Shown here one piece after another: positions 25,316-40,300 of a DNA stretch of 64,000 nucleotides. Source of the DNA: Acanthosepion esculentum. Taxonomy: Eukaryota; Mollusca; Cephalopoda; Sepiida; Sepiidae. The DNA lies in NCBI GenBank assembly GCA_964036315.1, contig OZ038482.1:17703569-17767568 (forward strand), in the 5' to 3' direction. How positions within the stretch are numbered: position 1 is the first letter of the stretch; every line of letters begins with the position of its first letter. The notes below the pieces were generated by a model. It saw nothing but the letters and a program-made list of their open reading frames with translations, was not told where the DNA came from and did no database searches. A program made the translations under genes and the position numbers.

Positions 25316-28300
25316 GTTTTGGGGTTAAAAATACATAATCTGCCCCACAACAGAAATATATAAATTACAAACAAATCATATACAAGATACAACAATAAAC
25401 GTAAACAAAAAACAATAAAGGGCTTTTGTATACATTTCAGAGAACATTGTATATTTTATAGTACATATATGTATACAGAGATAAAAAAAAGGTTTTACTT
25501 ATCTGGGTTGGTAGCAATATGTGTTATCAGAGCACTGTACCCAGAGTTTTTGAAGTCTGGCTTGTTGAAGTCAGAGAAAATTTGATTTTTGTTTCAATTG
25601 ATGGCAAAAATGCCTGTTCCACTGCATTATGAGATTTTTCATATTTATTTAACTATTATTTTTATAATCTAACTTTTTCTTTATTTATTGTTAATTATCA
25701 TTTTTATCTATATTTTAAACTATTTTTATTACTTAACTGTAACTTTTTCTTTTCTTATTAATTATTTATTATTTTAGTTTTATACTCCTGCATAGTCTAG
25801 TACTAAGGGTTAAAAGTTATTTAGTGATTTATTTGTTGCTATTACTGCATTAGAAATGGGTTACTATATTTATTCACAAATGTAGTATTTTTAATTCTCA
25901 TAATATGCCCCACTAAAACAGCCTTGTACTAGAATAAACTAATATCTACTCCTATGATAGAGCTGATAAAGACATAATATTCAGGGGATCATAAAAATAT
26001 CACATTAACAAAAAATACTTAACTGTTCGATAACCTACAAATGTTTTTTTTTTTCTTCATTTATTTTCATTTTTATGTCTTCAGATTGTCAGCTGGATAA
26101 GGTTTCAATATGGATTATCTAAGTTATTATCTGAGACATTTTTGGGAATTTAATTTTGTTAGTAATGTTTTGGTATAAATTCTGGTAATCCTTCACATAA
26201 GCTACATAAAATAATCTGCCATGGTTCTGCTTCACTTAAACACCGTAAAATAAACTGTCATTTTATATCCTTAAATGTTTTAAATTTATAAATGTCCTCT
26301 GCTTAAAATAATTTCATATGACAGACCAAGTGCACCACCATCAATCGTCAGTTCAAATGAATTATTATTACAAGAAGATATTTTTCAAAAGATTGGGGCT
26401 TATTGCAGCTCAGCCGTCATCTTAGGGAGCCTGTAACTGTGGTGCAATGACAGCTCATTTGAAACAGCCTACATTATAACCAGTGCAATTGTATATTTGG
26501 GCTAAATGCCTGTCAAGATGCAACAGATAGTTATTGCTGGTATTGCAAATCATGTAAACATTGTCGAAGTGTCAGAGAGTATTCATTCTTTGCTATCATT
26601 TTATATCTTTAAATGTTTCAATTTTATAAATGTTTAATTCTAATAAACATATATACCTTGGTTTTATTGATTTTACGCTGTTCAAGGAATGGTAGTTTAT
26701 TTTACGCCACTTAAGTGAAGGATTATCCACATTTTTATTATTGATGCAGTTTTGTTAAAATACTTAAAGAAATGAAAATAAAGACAAATATTCACATTTT
26801 TATCTTCATGAAATTGAAATTAAGATTTAATTTGATCCATTTTATGTTTCAGAAAATGTGAGCAGGCTCAAGAAATTGGATTATTTAAATTTGGCCTTGA
26901 ATAATATTGAGAGGATTGAAAATCTTGAAGGTTTGTTTGGGGATAGTTTTTATAAAATCCTGTTTTTGCACTTTTGCATTTGTATACATATTGAATGGAA
27001 AACTCTTTTCATTTATCATTATTTATTTTATCTCAGATTAATAATTCTATTTTCAGGCTGTGAATCTCTCCGAAAACTTGATCTAACAGTGAATTTCATT
27101 GGTGAATTGACCAGCATCAAATGTCTTAAAGATCTGTATCATTTCAATGAACTGTATGTAAAATTAAATCTCTGACGCATGTAATATAAATGATTATGAG
27201 GTCTGTCCAGAAAGCATCCAGCCATTTTGAATATCTTGAAAACCAACCTTGATGTAATTTGGTAACTAATCTTAGGAGTCATCAGTGGCATAATGGATAG
27301 CAGCTCGGATTGAGAAACCAGAGAGCCGAGTTCAAATTTCAGTCAAATCCATTACATTCACTTACCTGTTAATACTCTTGGGAAAGGTATGAATCCGCTT
27401 CTTCTCTGCCCCAGCTATGGGTAAATATCAAGACAGACCTGGTTCTATAGCCTTGGATGGCAACTGGTCTACTGCAGAAAGAAATGGCAACCTGCTGCGT
27501 GAGAAAATCTGCCTTGTCAGTCATGTATCGAAAGATACATGATTGCCTAAGTGTGTATTATGCATGGCACATAACTGACTGAATCTTAGCTTGCCTAACT
27601 GCATAGACATGAAGAGACATTTTTCCATCAGCTTACCTAATCGGTAATGAGACACCAATAAGTGACTTTATGTACCGTGTTACTATTGCAGTCATAATGA
27701 CAATATACCTCCTATTCTTCATGTCTAGTAGAGTAAATTTTGGCAAAACATCACATCACCCTGATTTGCCAGCCCCCTAAAAGTGCAAATTTAGCCCTTT
27801 TTTCAAAAGCTAATATTAGAAAGGAAATTTTAGATTATGGTTATGATAAAGAAAAATGGAACAAAGCACCTGATGATGATCCCAAAAGAGGACTTTGCAA
27901 ACTGTTTTGAAAAGTGGAAGGGATACTTGAATAAGTGTATGAAATACAAAGGGGAGTACTTTGAAATGAACTAAGGCAACATTGCCCTAGATAGACTTTT
28001 TTTTTCTTTCTTTCATTTATATTAAATGGCTAGATGCTTTCCAGAAAAACCTTATATATGTATACCTTTTTTATTTTGCTTTCTGGAAAATACAAAAATG
28101 TATAATAAGGAAAATGTCATTGAACTACATACAGGGTCCAATGGATAAATTGTCATCTAAATTATGGAAAAATGAAAATAACACTGACATTTCATTTTAA
28201 CAGATATATTTACCAACATTATACAAAAATATCTTGAAAATATGAAAGATTAAATTTATTTAATAAAATCACCATTGGCTTCAGCCACAACCTCCAGACA

Positions 28301-31300
28301 ACTTCAGAATCTCCTGCATCTCTTCTGGACGGTCTCCTTGTTTTTGTTGGTTGATGCTGCCATAATCGTTGCCTTCAGTTCATCTTTGGTATTACAAGTA
28401 GTTTTGTTGGTCTCTTGCTCAACTGCACCCCACAAATAATCAAGGGAGTTGCAATCTGGGTGGCCAGATATAAAGGGTGATGTGGTCACAGAAATTATCT
28501 GACAGTCATCACTGGGTTCTCCTGTTTATGTGACATGGTGCAGAGTCCTGTTGCCAGTCATAGGGTCTTCCAGCAGTCACCCTCTTGACCCAGCGCAGCA
28601 CTACCTCCTCAAGGCACTTGATGTAGGCCTCTGTGTTGAGCCTGAGGCCCTCACCAGCAAATTCAGGAGTTCTTTTTCAGAGTGAGTTTTCCGAGCTGCC
28701 ATACTTTCATAATCACCATTAGACCCATCTAACTTTTTTCTGAATCGTCTGCACTGTCCTTAGATTGACACCCAAACACTCTGAAATGTTGGAGCTTCTG
28801 CCGCAAATGCTAAGCAGTACAGCATGCCGTTTCCAAATTTCTGATAGAGTGAATGGTGTCATGGTGCTCTTTTTCTCACAGATATACAGTATACTATACT
28901 GTCAACAAAATCAAAAACAAACACAAAATACACAAAATTAAAAATATAAAATGACGACAATTTACCTATCGCACCTTGTGTTTACAGTTTCGTCACACAA
29001 TCTTCTGCCATCTTTCAGTCAACTTGGTAATCCCATCCTCCCATTACTTTCTTTTTTCTCAGCAAAGAACTGCTGAAAATGACTGAAGTCTTCCAGAGAA
29101 TTAAAACTTTTCATTAAGAGAATTTTGTAATGTGCCACATAAGCCAACTAGTTAACATACTAAAGAAGATAGCTCTTAATTTTTTACCACATTTAAATTT
29201 TTTTTAAAATTGGCTGAAGAATTATTAAAATTTTCTCTTCAACTGTAAATCCATATAAGTATATCTCTTGTTTACAAAGTTACATAAAATTTTTTATATT
29301 GTGTCCAAGTTTAATATAGATTTTTATTCTGATACATTTTTAGTAATAAAATCATTTCAAAATGTTTATCATTCTACAGATTTTTGACAGGAAATCCATG
29401 TACACAATTTGAAGGTTACCGAGATTATGTTATTGCTACCTTACCAAATCTTAAAGTGAGTTTTCTTTCTTTACATATTTTTCATGCAGAGTAAAATGCT
29501 TAAATATTCATATAGTTAAAAAGATTGAGATTAATTTTCAGATTTTATATAAAATATAAAAATAGTTTTTTTTTTCTGCTTTTAATATTAATTTACAGAT
29601 AATGCAAAATGGTCTAGCATGAAATGGAGGGTGGAATAGTCTAGAATTAAAAATTAAGTTTTGACTTGTGGCCAATGAAATAAAGGCAAATATGAGCAAA
29701 TTTGAACAAATTCTGTTTGTATAAATGAGAGAAATTTTTAAATTGATGAAAGATTAAAGATTTTTGGTGATATGCAAATTGTTTAATGTGGTCAAATGAT
29801 TGTCATAGTTGGATCAAAATAGGATCAGACAATTTATAACAGTTCAGTAGGCTCTAGTGGAAGCTGCAAAACATAAAAATTGGCACAAATATAATAGAGA
29901 GTATATCACATGATATGAAAAGATATTTTTTAGCCAATCACAGTTGACTTGAAGTGAATTAAAAATAAATTTATAAACCTACTAAGTATTATGAAAAAGA
30001 TGTTTTAATCATCAGTCAGTTGACTCAAAAATGCCAGCTATTATCTAGACCAAGAGTATCCATTTTGCTGGACCAATTATAATCATATAATAACAATTCA
30101 ATAATCTATTACGAATTATGCACATCTCATATCTTTAAAGTATTAGTACTGTTAGAAACTTAAATATTTCTCATGTTAATTGATAAATGTTTTAAAAGAT
30201 TGCCACAATTTGCCATATTTAATACATGGTTCATAAAAAATGAGTAATACATAGACTTCATAGAGCACCATATTCTTTGTTCGGGGATTGAATAAAGGAT
30301 GTACAATTTTGTGGTTAAGTATGCTTTATACACATCCTTACTCAAAAGTTCTTGTCCTGGGTATGATGATAAACTAGATCCAACAGCAAGGCCGCCAGTT
30401 GGGAGGTTTTGAGGAACTTAATTGCTGTTGTTCCCAGGTCCACCCTAACCCAGGGTGGTAGCACCTGTTAGGGTCCCAGTTATGGGCAAATAGTAAACCA
30501 CCAAACTGAGGTCAAAACATGAAAATATAAAAATACATTAGGAAAAATTACCAGCAATACATTTTCATATTAAAAAAAAACATTAAAAATCACCTGCAAT
30601 ACATTGTGACACCAAGCTGTCGGCCCGTGGTCAACTCTCAGTCATGGCGTGAAGCTGTAATGTTTCTTCTACCGATGTTTTGGAGTTGACTCTTTGTCGC
30701 TGCCACTGGCCTGTGTCCCAGTCGATCAGTGGTCGTCGCTACTCGGCGAAATTCCATGGTCAGGATACCAATGTGGGACAGTGGCCCATCCAGGGTCAAA
30801 TTCTGGTCATCGATGTTAACAGCTTCACCAGCTGTACCAGTTCAATAACAACTCTATCGTCCACAGCTCATTTGCAACGTCTGGTTACTGGAGTAACTGC
30901 TTCGATCTCAAGTCTAACCTACCCATGTTGTGACTTTGATCTTAGGTAGAGAAGATCAATCAGGCGTCAGATTGAAGGTGGTATTGCACAAGTGCAAAGA
31001 AAAAAATAAAAGAAAAACCCAAGAGGTTCAAGTATGTTAAGAAATAACAATTTAACTTTATCCTTCTGTTATATACAGGAGTGTGTTTTTCTCCCAGCCC
31101 ATTTCCCACAGAATGTGACACTTCTATGTTTCAAGTATGTTGGTATCGTAAGTCAACTAATTTAGTTCTGAGGTGTTGGCTTGGCTTCATTCATCAGTAT
31201 AACTTGCTATTGGTAGGATAGGCGAAGTTGGAGGTCGTGGAATCTCTCGGTCAGCTTCTGCGAGGCAACACTCTGGTTAAATTCTGACTCTAACTCCAAA

Positions 31301-34300
31301 ACCAGCTCAACTGTAACTCACTCACTCAGAACTCAAACTCTAACTGCCTAAACGACCACAGGACATTTGTTTATATGGGTACCGACCAAAACCCGGTGTA
31401 GGGCCAGACGTGGCCTGGGATTCTCGGTAATTCTCGATTTCTAACAAGAAATCTTTGTTGTCAGGCCAGGAAAATTGATTACTTCCCATTTTTGGAAAAT
31501 TAATCACTTTCCATTTCGGGGGAGGGATCTCTGTCGTCCGTGAGAGAAGGTCAAAGGAGATCTATCCTCCTAGACTCTTTCTCTCTCACATTGATATCTC
31601 ATACCAATCCCTTCAGAGGGCGTTAATAACTTCTCTGTCTTTCTCATGCATTCACTTCCGCCTATCACCATTGCTACCACTCAACCAATGGCATCCTGGC
31701 CGTGTGGGTGTGGCTAAGCTGGCCTCCTTAAAATTATAATCTAAAATTTTTGTTTACAAAATTCTCCTTTTTCCCATCAGCCAAACGTTTTACGAATTCC
31801 ATATTGCGAATTAAATTTTTATCATATCTTTCTTTTTGGGCCACCCAAAATTCACTTAGCCAACACTCTTTACTGACTCCATCAATCACTGTCAATATTT
31901 GCCATCTGGTCCCTTCGTGAAGTTAGCTTTATAATGGAATATTTGGCTTGTTGAGAAATTAAATTCTTCTATCTCGCCAAATCTCAATTCTCCACTCTAG
32001 TTTCTGTCTCATGCCAAAATTTTACAATTGCTATATTGCTATTCAACATCTCAGCATCTGTTGGTAAGGTAAATGATAACAATCCTCTCACCTATGTCGA
32101 GACAATGCTAAAATTTTATAACCGCCACATTGCTTCTCTCTCGTGGTGGCCCCCAAAAAATAAATTATATCTTGAAAAGATAATTAACATTGATTCTCCC
32201 TGTCCTGTATCTGCCATCTTCTCAAGCTGAAATTTTTATGACTGGCATGTGGTTTGGCCGATGATATCTTCATATTTGCCTTTCTCTCTATCTTCCTCAG
32301 TGAGACATAAATCAACTCGACAAGACCTCACACAAGGCTTTTTCCACGGGTTTACTGTCTTTTGTGAAAGTATCTTTTTTCATAAATAAAATAAAATCTT
32401 TTTAACATCGATTGGTCTATCTTTCGAGATAGCTCTTTTTCGCTTTAAGAATGTCTATTTTCTGTTTTAATTTCTATGGTTAATTAGTTAGCCAATTACC
32501 ATAGCTAAATAGTGTCACACATTATTGGAAAAAAAAAAAAATTTTAATTTTTTACCAAAGCTCCTTCAGCATTAAATGACCCAAAGAGTTGATATGGTGT
32601 AAAACAAACAAAAGTAAACCAAAGGTCACAAGAAAATAAAATTTTGGCATTAAATGACTCATAAGGAATTGATATGCTGTTAAACAAACCAAACCAAAAC
32701 CCCAAACCCAACAGTTCAGCTTGGAGATGGTCTAAACAGTTTTGAATAAGAAGAATTTTGTAATGTGCTCATAACTTTACCTGGTTTAAAAGAAAAGCTT
32801 GAAAATTGGAAGATGAGATTTAATGAAAACCAAGTGGCTTATCTGAATCTTTCAATTTTTTTCAGTTTCTCGATGGAAAAGAAATTGAAAAATCAGAAAG
32901 GATCCTCGCTTTGCAGGTAAACAGAATTGTTATTTAATGTTGCATAAATATTTGAAAATAATATGTAAACTGAAGGAGAATGTAGAAAAATTTAATCTAT
33001 TCAAACAAATTTATCATTAAATTAATAAGAGCTTAAATTGTTAACGGAGTAGAGGACATCATTTTTTTAGGACATATAGCCATTTTTCATGCCATATCCC
33101 TTCAGGATGTAAGTATAAAGCCACCTCTTCTCCCACAGCTATGGGTTAATTAGTAAAACTTATGTCACTAAATTGTTATCTCAAAAAAATAATAATTCTT
33201 ACAATCTAAAAATATTTTCTGGTTTTAAATAACCTTCAAAGGGTTGATAAGTCATAAAAAACAAATCAATAAAAAAAAAACCTTCAAGATGTAGATGATC
33301 ATAGCTCTTTACAGATTGCTTTCTTGAGAAACTGGTTTGAAAGCTTAAAAATAAAAAAAGAGGTCAAGAGTGGTTGTATCAATGTGAAGTAAGTGGGGCT
33401 TGGTAGTTCGAATCTCCTCTGCTTTTCCCAGGATCTCTCTCATCCTTCCTTATTCTCAAATCTCCTTCCTCTGTCTCTTACAACCTTTCTCATATGTCCT
33501 TTTTTCCCTCATGATTAGCACATTGCTTTGTGAAGTTTGCCAAAGCAAATAAAATCGTTGACACCTATTTTCAGTTGAATTTTACAGCCTGTTTTCCTCC
33601 TTCCCATAATTCGTCTTTTTCCTCAGTTTGCTATAATGTCTCTCTATAAAAGAAATCATCTGTCACCACTTATTCTTCTCACCCATCACAAAGTAAGAAA
33701 CATTCCACTTTTGCTTTTTCCTTTCATTCAAACTACAGAAACATAGTGGGGTGATTTTTCTATTGCTTTCTACACTGTTTGGAATTCAGAGTAGTCCATC
33801 TTCCTCCAGGATGTAAGCGATCGTGGCTCTCTACAGATTCCTTTTCTTGATTATCTATTAATTGCCATGACTTCTTGGAAACAATAATGAAATGATTTCT
33901 GGTGTGTTCTCCATGGTTTTTAAATTCAGAGTAGTACTTCTCCAGTACTAGCTACTAACCAAGTCTAGAGAACCAAGTCTACCCTGCTATTTAACCCATA
34001 GCTGGGAGAAGAGGAGATGGATTCATGTTGTTCCCATGGCCATTATGATGAAAATGAATGAAACAGCCTAAGCTGGAATTTGAACTTAATTTGTGGATTA
34101 AACTTTCTGTGCTGATAATCATTACACTAACTGCATATTCTCTTCATAAAAACAGTTTGTAAAAATAAGGATTTACTTCTTTGCCTGGGCATTAATTATG
34201 AATGATTTTTGTTGCCACACTTGCACTCATCTCTTCCATTTCCATTTTCATGTACAGAAATATTTATGATTCTTTGAATTAATAGGATTTCATCATCTTC

Positions 34301-37300
34301 TTCATGTGCTGTGTTTCCTCATGATGTAGGTGATCATGGCTCTCCACACTTTCCTGCTTTTTGTTTCTCTTAATAAATTTGTTCTTTCTTCTAAACCCTG
34401 TTTCACTATCCATTTACTCAAGCTCATTAAGTATGTTATGCATTGTTTTCCTCTGTCCCTATTGCCTTCAATCTGTGAGTATCAGATTTTCTAAGCCCTC
34501 TTTCCTCATTATGTGCCCTAGAAATTTCAGCTGTCTCTTCCTGATGTTAAGTATAAGTTTCCTTTTTGTTTCCATCTTCTCTAAAACTTTGTCATTGCTC
34601 ATATATTCAATATGTTGTGTTAGACATCAACATACAAAACTAACCTATGTAGATATAACTGCTACTAACATACAAAACTAACCCCACTAAAAATATGCTG
34701 CTAGCTTTTGACATCAAGAAATTAAACAATTGGATTTAGACCACCAAGTCATTTGGTCATTTCTTATTCAGGCCTCTTTTCCTTTGTCCTTTTGCCAATC
34801 CCTACCAAGTATCTAACAACTGGCGATAAGGATTACAAATTTCATGCACAGAGAACAATTATGCTAACAGAATAGTCCATTCACGAAGCACGTGGTGTCA
34901 AAAAACAAACAAACTGGCTGGAAACATCAAATATATGGAAACCTATGACAAAACTAGAAAACTTGCAAGCCTACATTGAAAGGCTGGAACAGTATTTGGA
35001 ATTGAAAGGAAAAGACGACACAAAGAAAATATCAGCTCTACTGAGTCTTATCGGAGGAAAAATGTACAGGCTGTTGAGGAGTTTAACAGCACCAGAGAAA
35101 CCAAAGTCATTCGACAAGCTTGTTTGAATTCTACAAAACCACATTTCACCAAAACCTGTCATTATTGCTGAGAGATTTCAATTTAATAAGCGAGACCAGC
35201 AGGAAGGCAAGAGTGTAAACAAATACATGTCAGAGCTGAAGAAGCTATTGCAAATTTGGTGACAACCTCAACAATACACTCAAAGACAGACAGTTATGTG
35301 GTTTAAAATCAGAACAAATTCAAAAAAGGTTGCTGTCCATGAATAATTTAACATATGCTATGGCTGTTGAAATAGCTGTGGCCATGGAAGACTGTCCAGC
35401 ATTCACTGCGATACAGGAGAACAGATATCACGTAACAGTTCAGTACTCCTTTTGTTTCTATTGAAGTTTTTCTGTTTCTTAATACTTTGCTTAGATTTTA
35501 GAACGCATCTTTGGCTATCCCAATGCACTTTCAGATTTCAGTGTTGCACTTTCCGTCCTCTGTTAAAACACTTCCCAGATATTTTTGTACTTGTTTGATT
35601 TTGGTATCTCTAATTTGTAATTTGCATTTTGGGCTGATGCAATAAAATATTCTTACATAATGTTTTGGGGTTCATATGTTTTGTAATGAAATAATTTCAA
35701 TCACTAATTCTATGCATGCAAACTTATTAAAAGTTAACAATAATCCTTGGACACCATTTAATTTAAAGACAATTTTATGTATGTTGATGTACGTACTTTC
35801 TGTATCAATAATTAAACAATTATTTTTATTTCATGGGTGACTTTTGCTGAATTTTGCAATTAATTTCAATTATTCCCAAATTTATTTCCAAGTTATAAAA
35901 ATTATTATCATACAAAAAATGTTTCGCAAAAAATCATGTAAAAAAAAAACAAACCAAAAAACAATTGCAATAATGAAAACTTGGGAATCCAAAAATTTCA
36001 GGATTGCTGGTCTGGATCTGGCCTGGAATGTTTTTAATTTGCTCACAATGTCAGCCTGATTCCAAAATGATATTATATGTTGACCTACAGCCTCTAGGAG
36101 TAAAGTTGAGAAAGTGTGACACACTGACACTCACATTTATTTATATAGATAAAATATGAATATTTGATATTTTCAATCTGTAATGATTTTATTTTGTTTT
36201 TTTTTCTCAACAGGATTTAAAATCAAATGAAAAAAAAATTATTAAACATCAAGAAAAATATTTTAAAGAAAGGGTGAGAATTTTTTCATTCTATTTTTTC
36301 TCATTGTATAATTTTTGTCATAATTTGTTCCCCAATTAGACTAATTGCTGAGGAGAGCATATACAAGAGAATGCTGAAAAAATCTCAGTCTGAGCTACTT
36401 CCAAAAATCTGATCAAATTACCAGGTAACAGAATTTTAAAAAATTTGTTCTTAATTGGATTTTTCAGCACCCACTTGTAAAGTGATGTTCATAAACTGAA
36501 AATAGAATATATGAAATTGAAATAAATATTTGTAGTTGAAGATTTCTGGAAAAGTCAAAAATAAAAACAAAAGTCCACTGGTCAAAAACCGCAAAACTGT
36601 CCTTCACACACCACAGTGAACAAGAAAAACCAATTGACCCATTGTTGGGAAGTCAATGATTGATTGCGTTGGAACAGAAATTTGCATGACATTTCTACAT
36701 AAAGGTTTAAGTCATGTGAGTCTTCCTTTTTTGCTGACAGATAATACATGACAAGCTGTCATTTGTTTTGATAAGGTAAGTCACCATTTTCTTCACCACA
36801 ATATTGCAAAAGTTGTCTGTTCTTGGCTGTACTTTTTTCAAGATGTAGCATATTTTAATGATGTTAGTCAAATAAATTTAGCAAATTTATTTTACTTGCT
36901 TAGGGACAAAAGAATTAGTTTTCGTAAATCTATAAAATAATCAAACACATATTACTTTTTTCATTTTCTACTGCCTATATATAAACTGAAGTTTCCAAAA
37001 ATTAAAAACAGTTATGTAATAATGTGTAGCTTCTCCCTTTGTGTGAGTAATAGTGATGTGGAGTCTGTTTCATGCATATATCTATTCAACTATTGTGAGG
37101 AACAAGAAGACTTACCTCCAGCAAAGCAAATTTGCATGGCATGTCAGGTCCTGTTGAAAGATTGCGACCGGCATTAAAAGAGAAATGGATTATTTCGAAA
37201 TTCCCATATCACGGGCAGACGTACAAAGGAAAAAAAATAAAAAAGGCTAAGAACTTAAACCAGCTTGAATTTATAAAATCGGAAGTCTCGGCCGAACAAG

Positions 37301-40300
37301 AAGTAAGTCTCGTATGCAAATTTTAGTTGCCCCCAATGCAGGCATAAATAGTGAGTCTGGGAGGAAGACAACAGAGCGCATTGTTGGCATGATGGTGTAC
37401 GTGCATACTAACGAGACTGAGAGAATAAGAGGTCACTAGCGACAGTTCAGTTGGAGGACTGGATGAAAGCAAGCGCTTTAATCCATTTCAGTCATTGCAA
37501 ACGACGGGGGAACTGAATTACCCACAACAGGGTTTTCTATAACTGAATTGTGTTTATTGGGTGTGGCAGTACAGTATTTTGTAAGGTTTGCATAATATCA
37601 CATACATGCTCAATGGGGTTTAAATCTGGTGAGCATGGGAATCATTGGAGTACCTGGAAGCAAACTGAATGTTCCTTTAAACACTTTTATGTCATTTGTG
37701 CACAATGTAATTGTGTTTTCTTTTTGTAACATACCACCATCACCAGGAAACATGACAAGCATAAAGAGATGCAAAGGATCTGCATCAAGTACTGTGTATG
37801 TTACACCTGTCAAGATAGACTAATTAGTGGTCCTTTTGAACTCCAACAGAACACTCCCTACACACATACCTTTACAGAGTCAACAACAGTTTGCACAACA
37901 CTTTGCTGGTGTGTTGGATTTATAGTCTCATACAGTCTCTTCCACACACACAAACTTGACCATTTGCTTGAATGAATTGGAAATCTACCTTATATGACCA
38001 AGTAACATGGTGCCAATCTTTCACAGTCCAATGGGGATTTTCTCTGGTTCTGGTGAAAAGATTGTTAGATGATGATTATAACTATGAAAGCTCATGGAAT
38101 GCAGTGTATTCTGTGTAGTGTGTTGACTTATGGATTTAGCAGCACCAGCATTGAATTTGATTTGATGTAATTTTTTTATGCTAATGTTCACCCAATACAA
38201 GTCCCAAGTGCCACTCAATATAGAGGATTATTGTATAGTGTTGTATGAGCGTAACAAAGGACCAGAAGTGAAATACCTTGGGCTATGCAAGAAAGGTAAC
38301 GGTTAACCCTAGACTTTAAGAGGTCAAGATTGTACTGATTGGGACAATACCCTGCTGGGAGTCCATTCCACAAAGCAACAGTTCTTGGAAAGAAGCTGTC
38401 CTAACAGAACTTACTTTTTACTAAACGAAATGGGAGGGTGAAAAGTTTTTTTTATATCAGACCACAAATCTACAGACATACATAGCCATATTTTTTTTTT
38501 TTTGTTGAGGCAGGACCATAATTAATCTCACACAAAGCAAGTTGGGTGCTGCCTGACAAAGGATTTTCCATAATGATTTGAGGCAAGGTTTTACTGGCCC
38601 AAATGCTCTTCCTGACATCTAACTCAGACACAGTAGTCCAAGTACACAGTGTTTTTATCAAGACACCATCTCTAGGAAGGTTGCCATTCAAGGTTTGAGA
38701 CCTCATCTTAGCCTTATATACACACATTGGCCTTTGACAGGTGAGGTGACTCATTTACATATGAAATCACAAAGACTATAAATACCCATGAGGTAGTTGA
38801 GTGCATACTACTTCCCATGAGTCAGTAACACTACACTACAATGGTGTCACCGATATCTAAAGAACTGAACAAACAATTATCACTTGATAATTATGAATAT
38901 GCACAAGTAAAGCTAGAACAAAAAAGCTAAAAGATTTAAAATCAGTCAGAAGAGTAAACAAAATAACTGATGTCTTGTTGGCAACTACTGATTGTGAAGC
39001 CATCATAAAATTATCAGCAATTGCACACCCAAGACAGTTGGAGGAAATAATGTTTGACAATATAAGTCAACTAATAATGAAAAACATAGTACCCACCAAA
39101 AAAACTAGTGAATGCAGAAAGAGCTAAGTTTATGAATATTTCACAAAATGTGAATGAACCAGTCATCAAATATGTTCTTTGTTTAAAAAAGGCTGTTAAA
39201 TATTGTGAGATTGAAAAACTGGGTTCAGAAAACCAGTCAATCAAAGAGGATTTCATCCAAATGAAATTGATAAACGGCCTTCAAAATGAGGATTATCAGC
39301 AAATGACTATAATGCATTTACAACTGGGAAAGTTGTCAATAGAACAGCGTGTTGAATGTGTTCAGCAAGAAGAATTGATTGGAAAATTTAATAGAACAAA
39401 AGTTATGGATCTGGTAGAGGAAATGGACACATACGCGATAAAGAAAAAAGATAAAATAAGGTGTACTTTTTGTGAATATCAACATCAAAAAGAAAAACAA
39501 AAATGTCCAGCATAGAAAAAAAATGAGTAAAGTTTTTCAAAATGAATCATTTCAAACATATGTATAAACCTAAAAGGAAAAATGTAGAGACGGACCAACA
39601 AAGCCAAGAGGAAATAACAATGGATGTCTTTTCATTGAAAAAAAATGGAAAAGGATTATTAAAAATTTGAATCAATAATGTTTTATTGGACATGCAACTA
39701 GATATTGGATGTGACGTGACGTTGATACCCAGAAATTTCTGGAAGGAATTAGGAAAACCCAGATTAAAGAAAAGCCTTGTCCAATTGAGTCAGTTTGACT
39801 GGTTGGTGAGGCTATTTTGAAGCCTACATGGAACAAAAATAAGTTTAATATATTACCAATTATCATGGCAAATTGTGAAAAGAATCACAGTCTAATAGGA
39901 AATGATGTATTGAATATAAATTTGACAAAATTATTAAACAAACTCAAGGCAGAAGAAACTGGGATGTTAAAAGGCTATGAAGCAAAGTTAAGACTAAAGG
40001 AAAATATCTCCCCGTAATATTTTGAAGCACGAAAAGTGCGAGTCCATCTACTACCAATAGTTGTGGAAAAGCTAAAAAAAATACTGGAACAAGATCTACT
40101 TGAATGAGTTCTGCTAGGAGGGAGCAAATGGGCCTTCCCATAAGTAATTTTAAGAAAGAAGGATGGGGTCTGCACATTTGTGGTGACTACAAAATAGGTG
40201 TAAACCATAAAATATGTACAGACTCATATTCTATCCCCCAATGTGGAATGGGCTTTGACGTCCCTTGCGGGTATGAAAACATTCTCTAAAATTGATCAAA

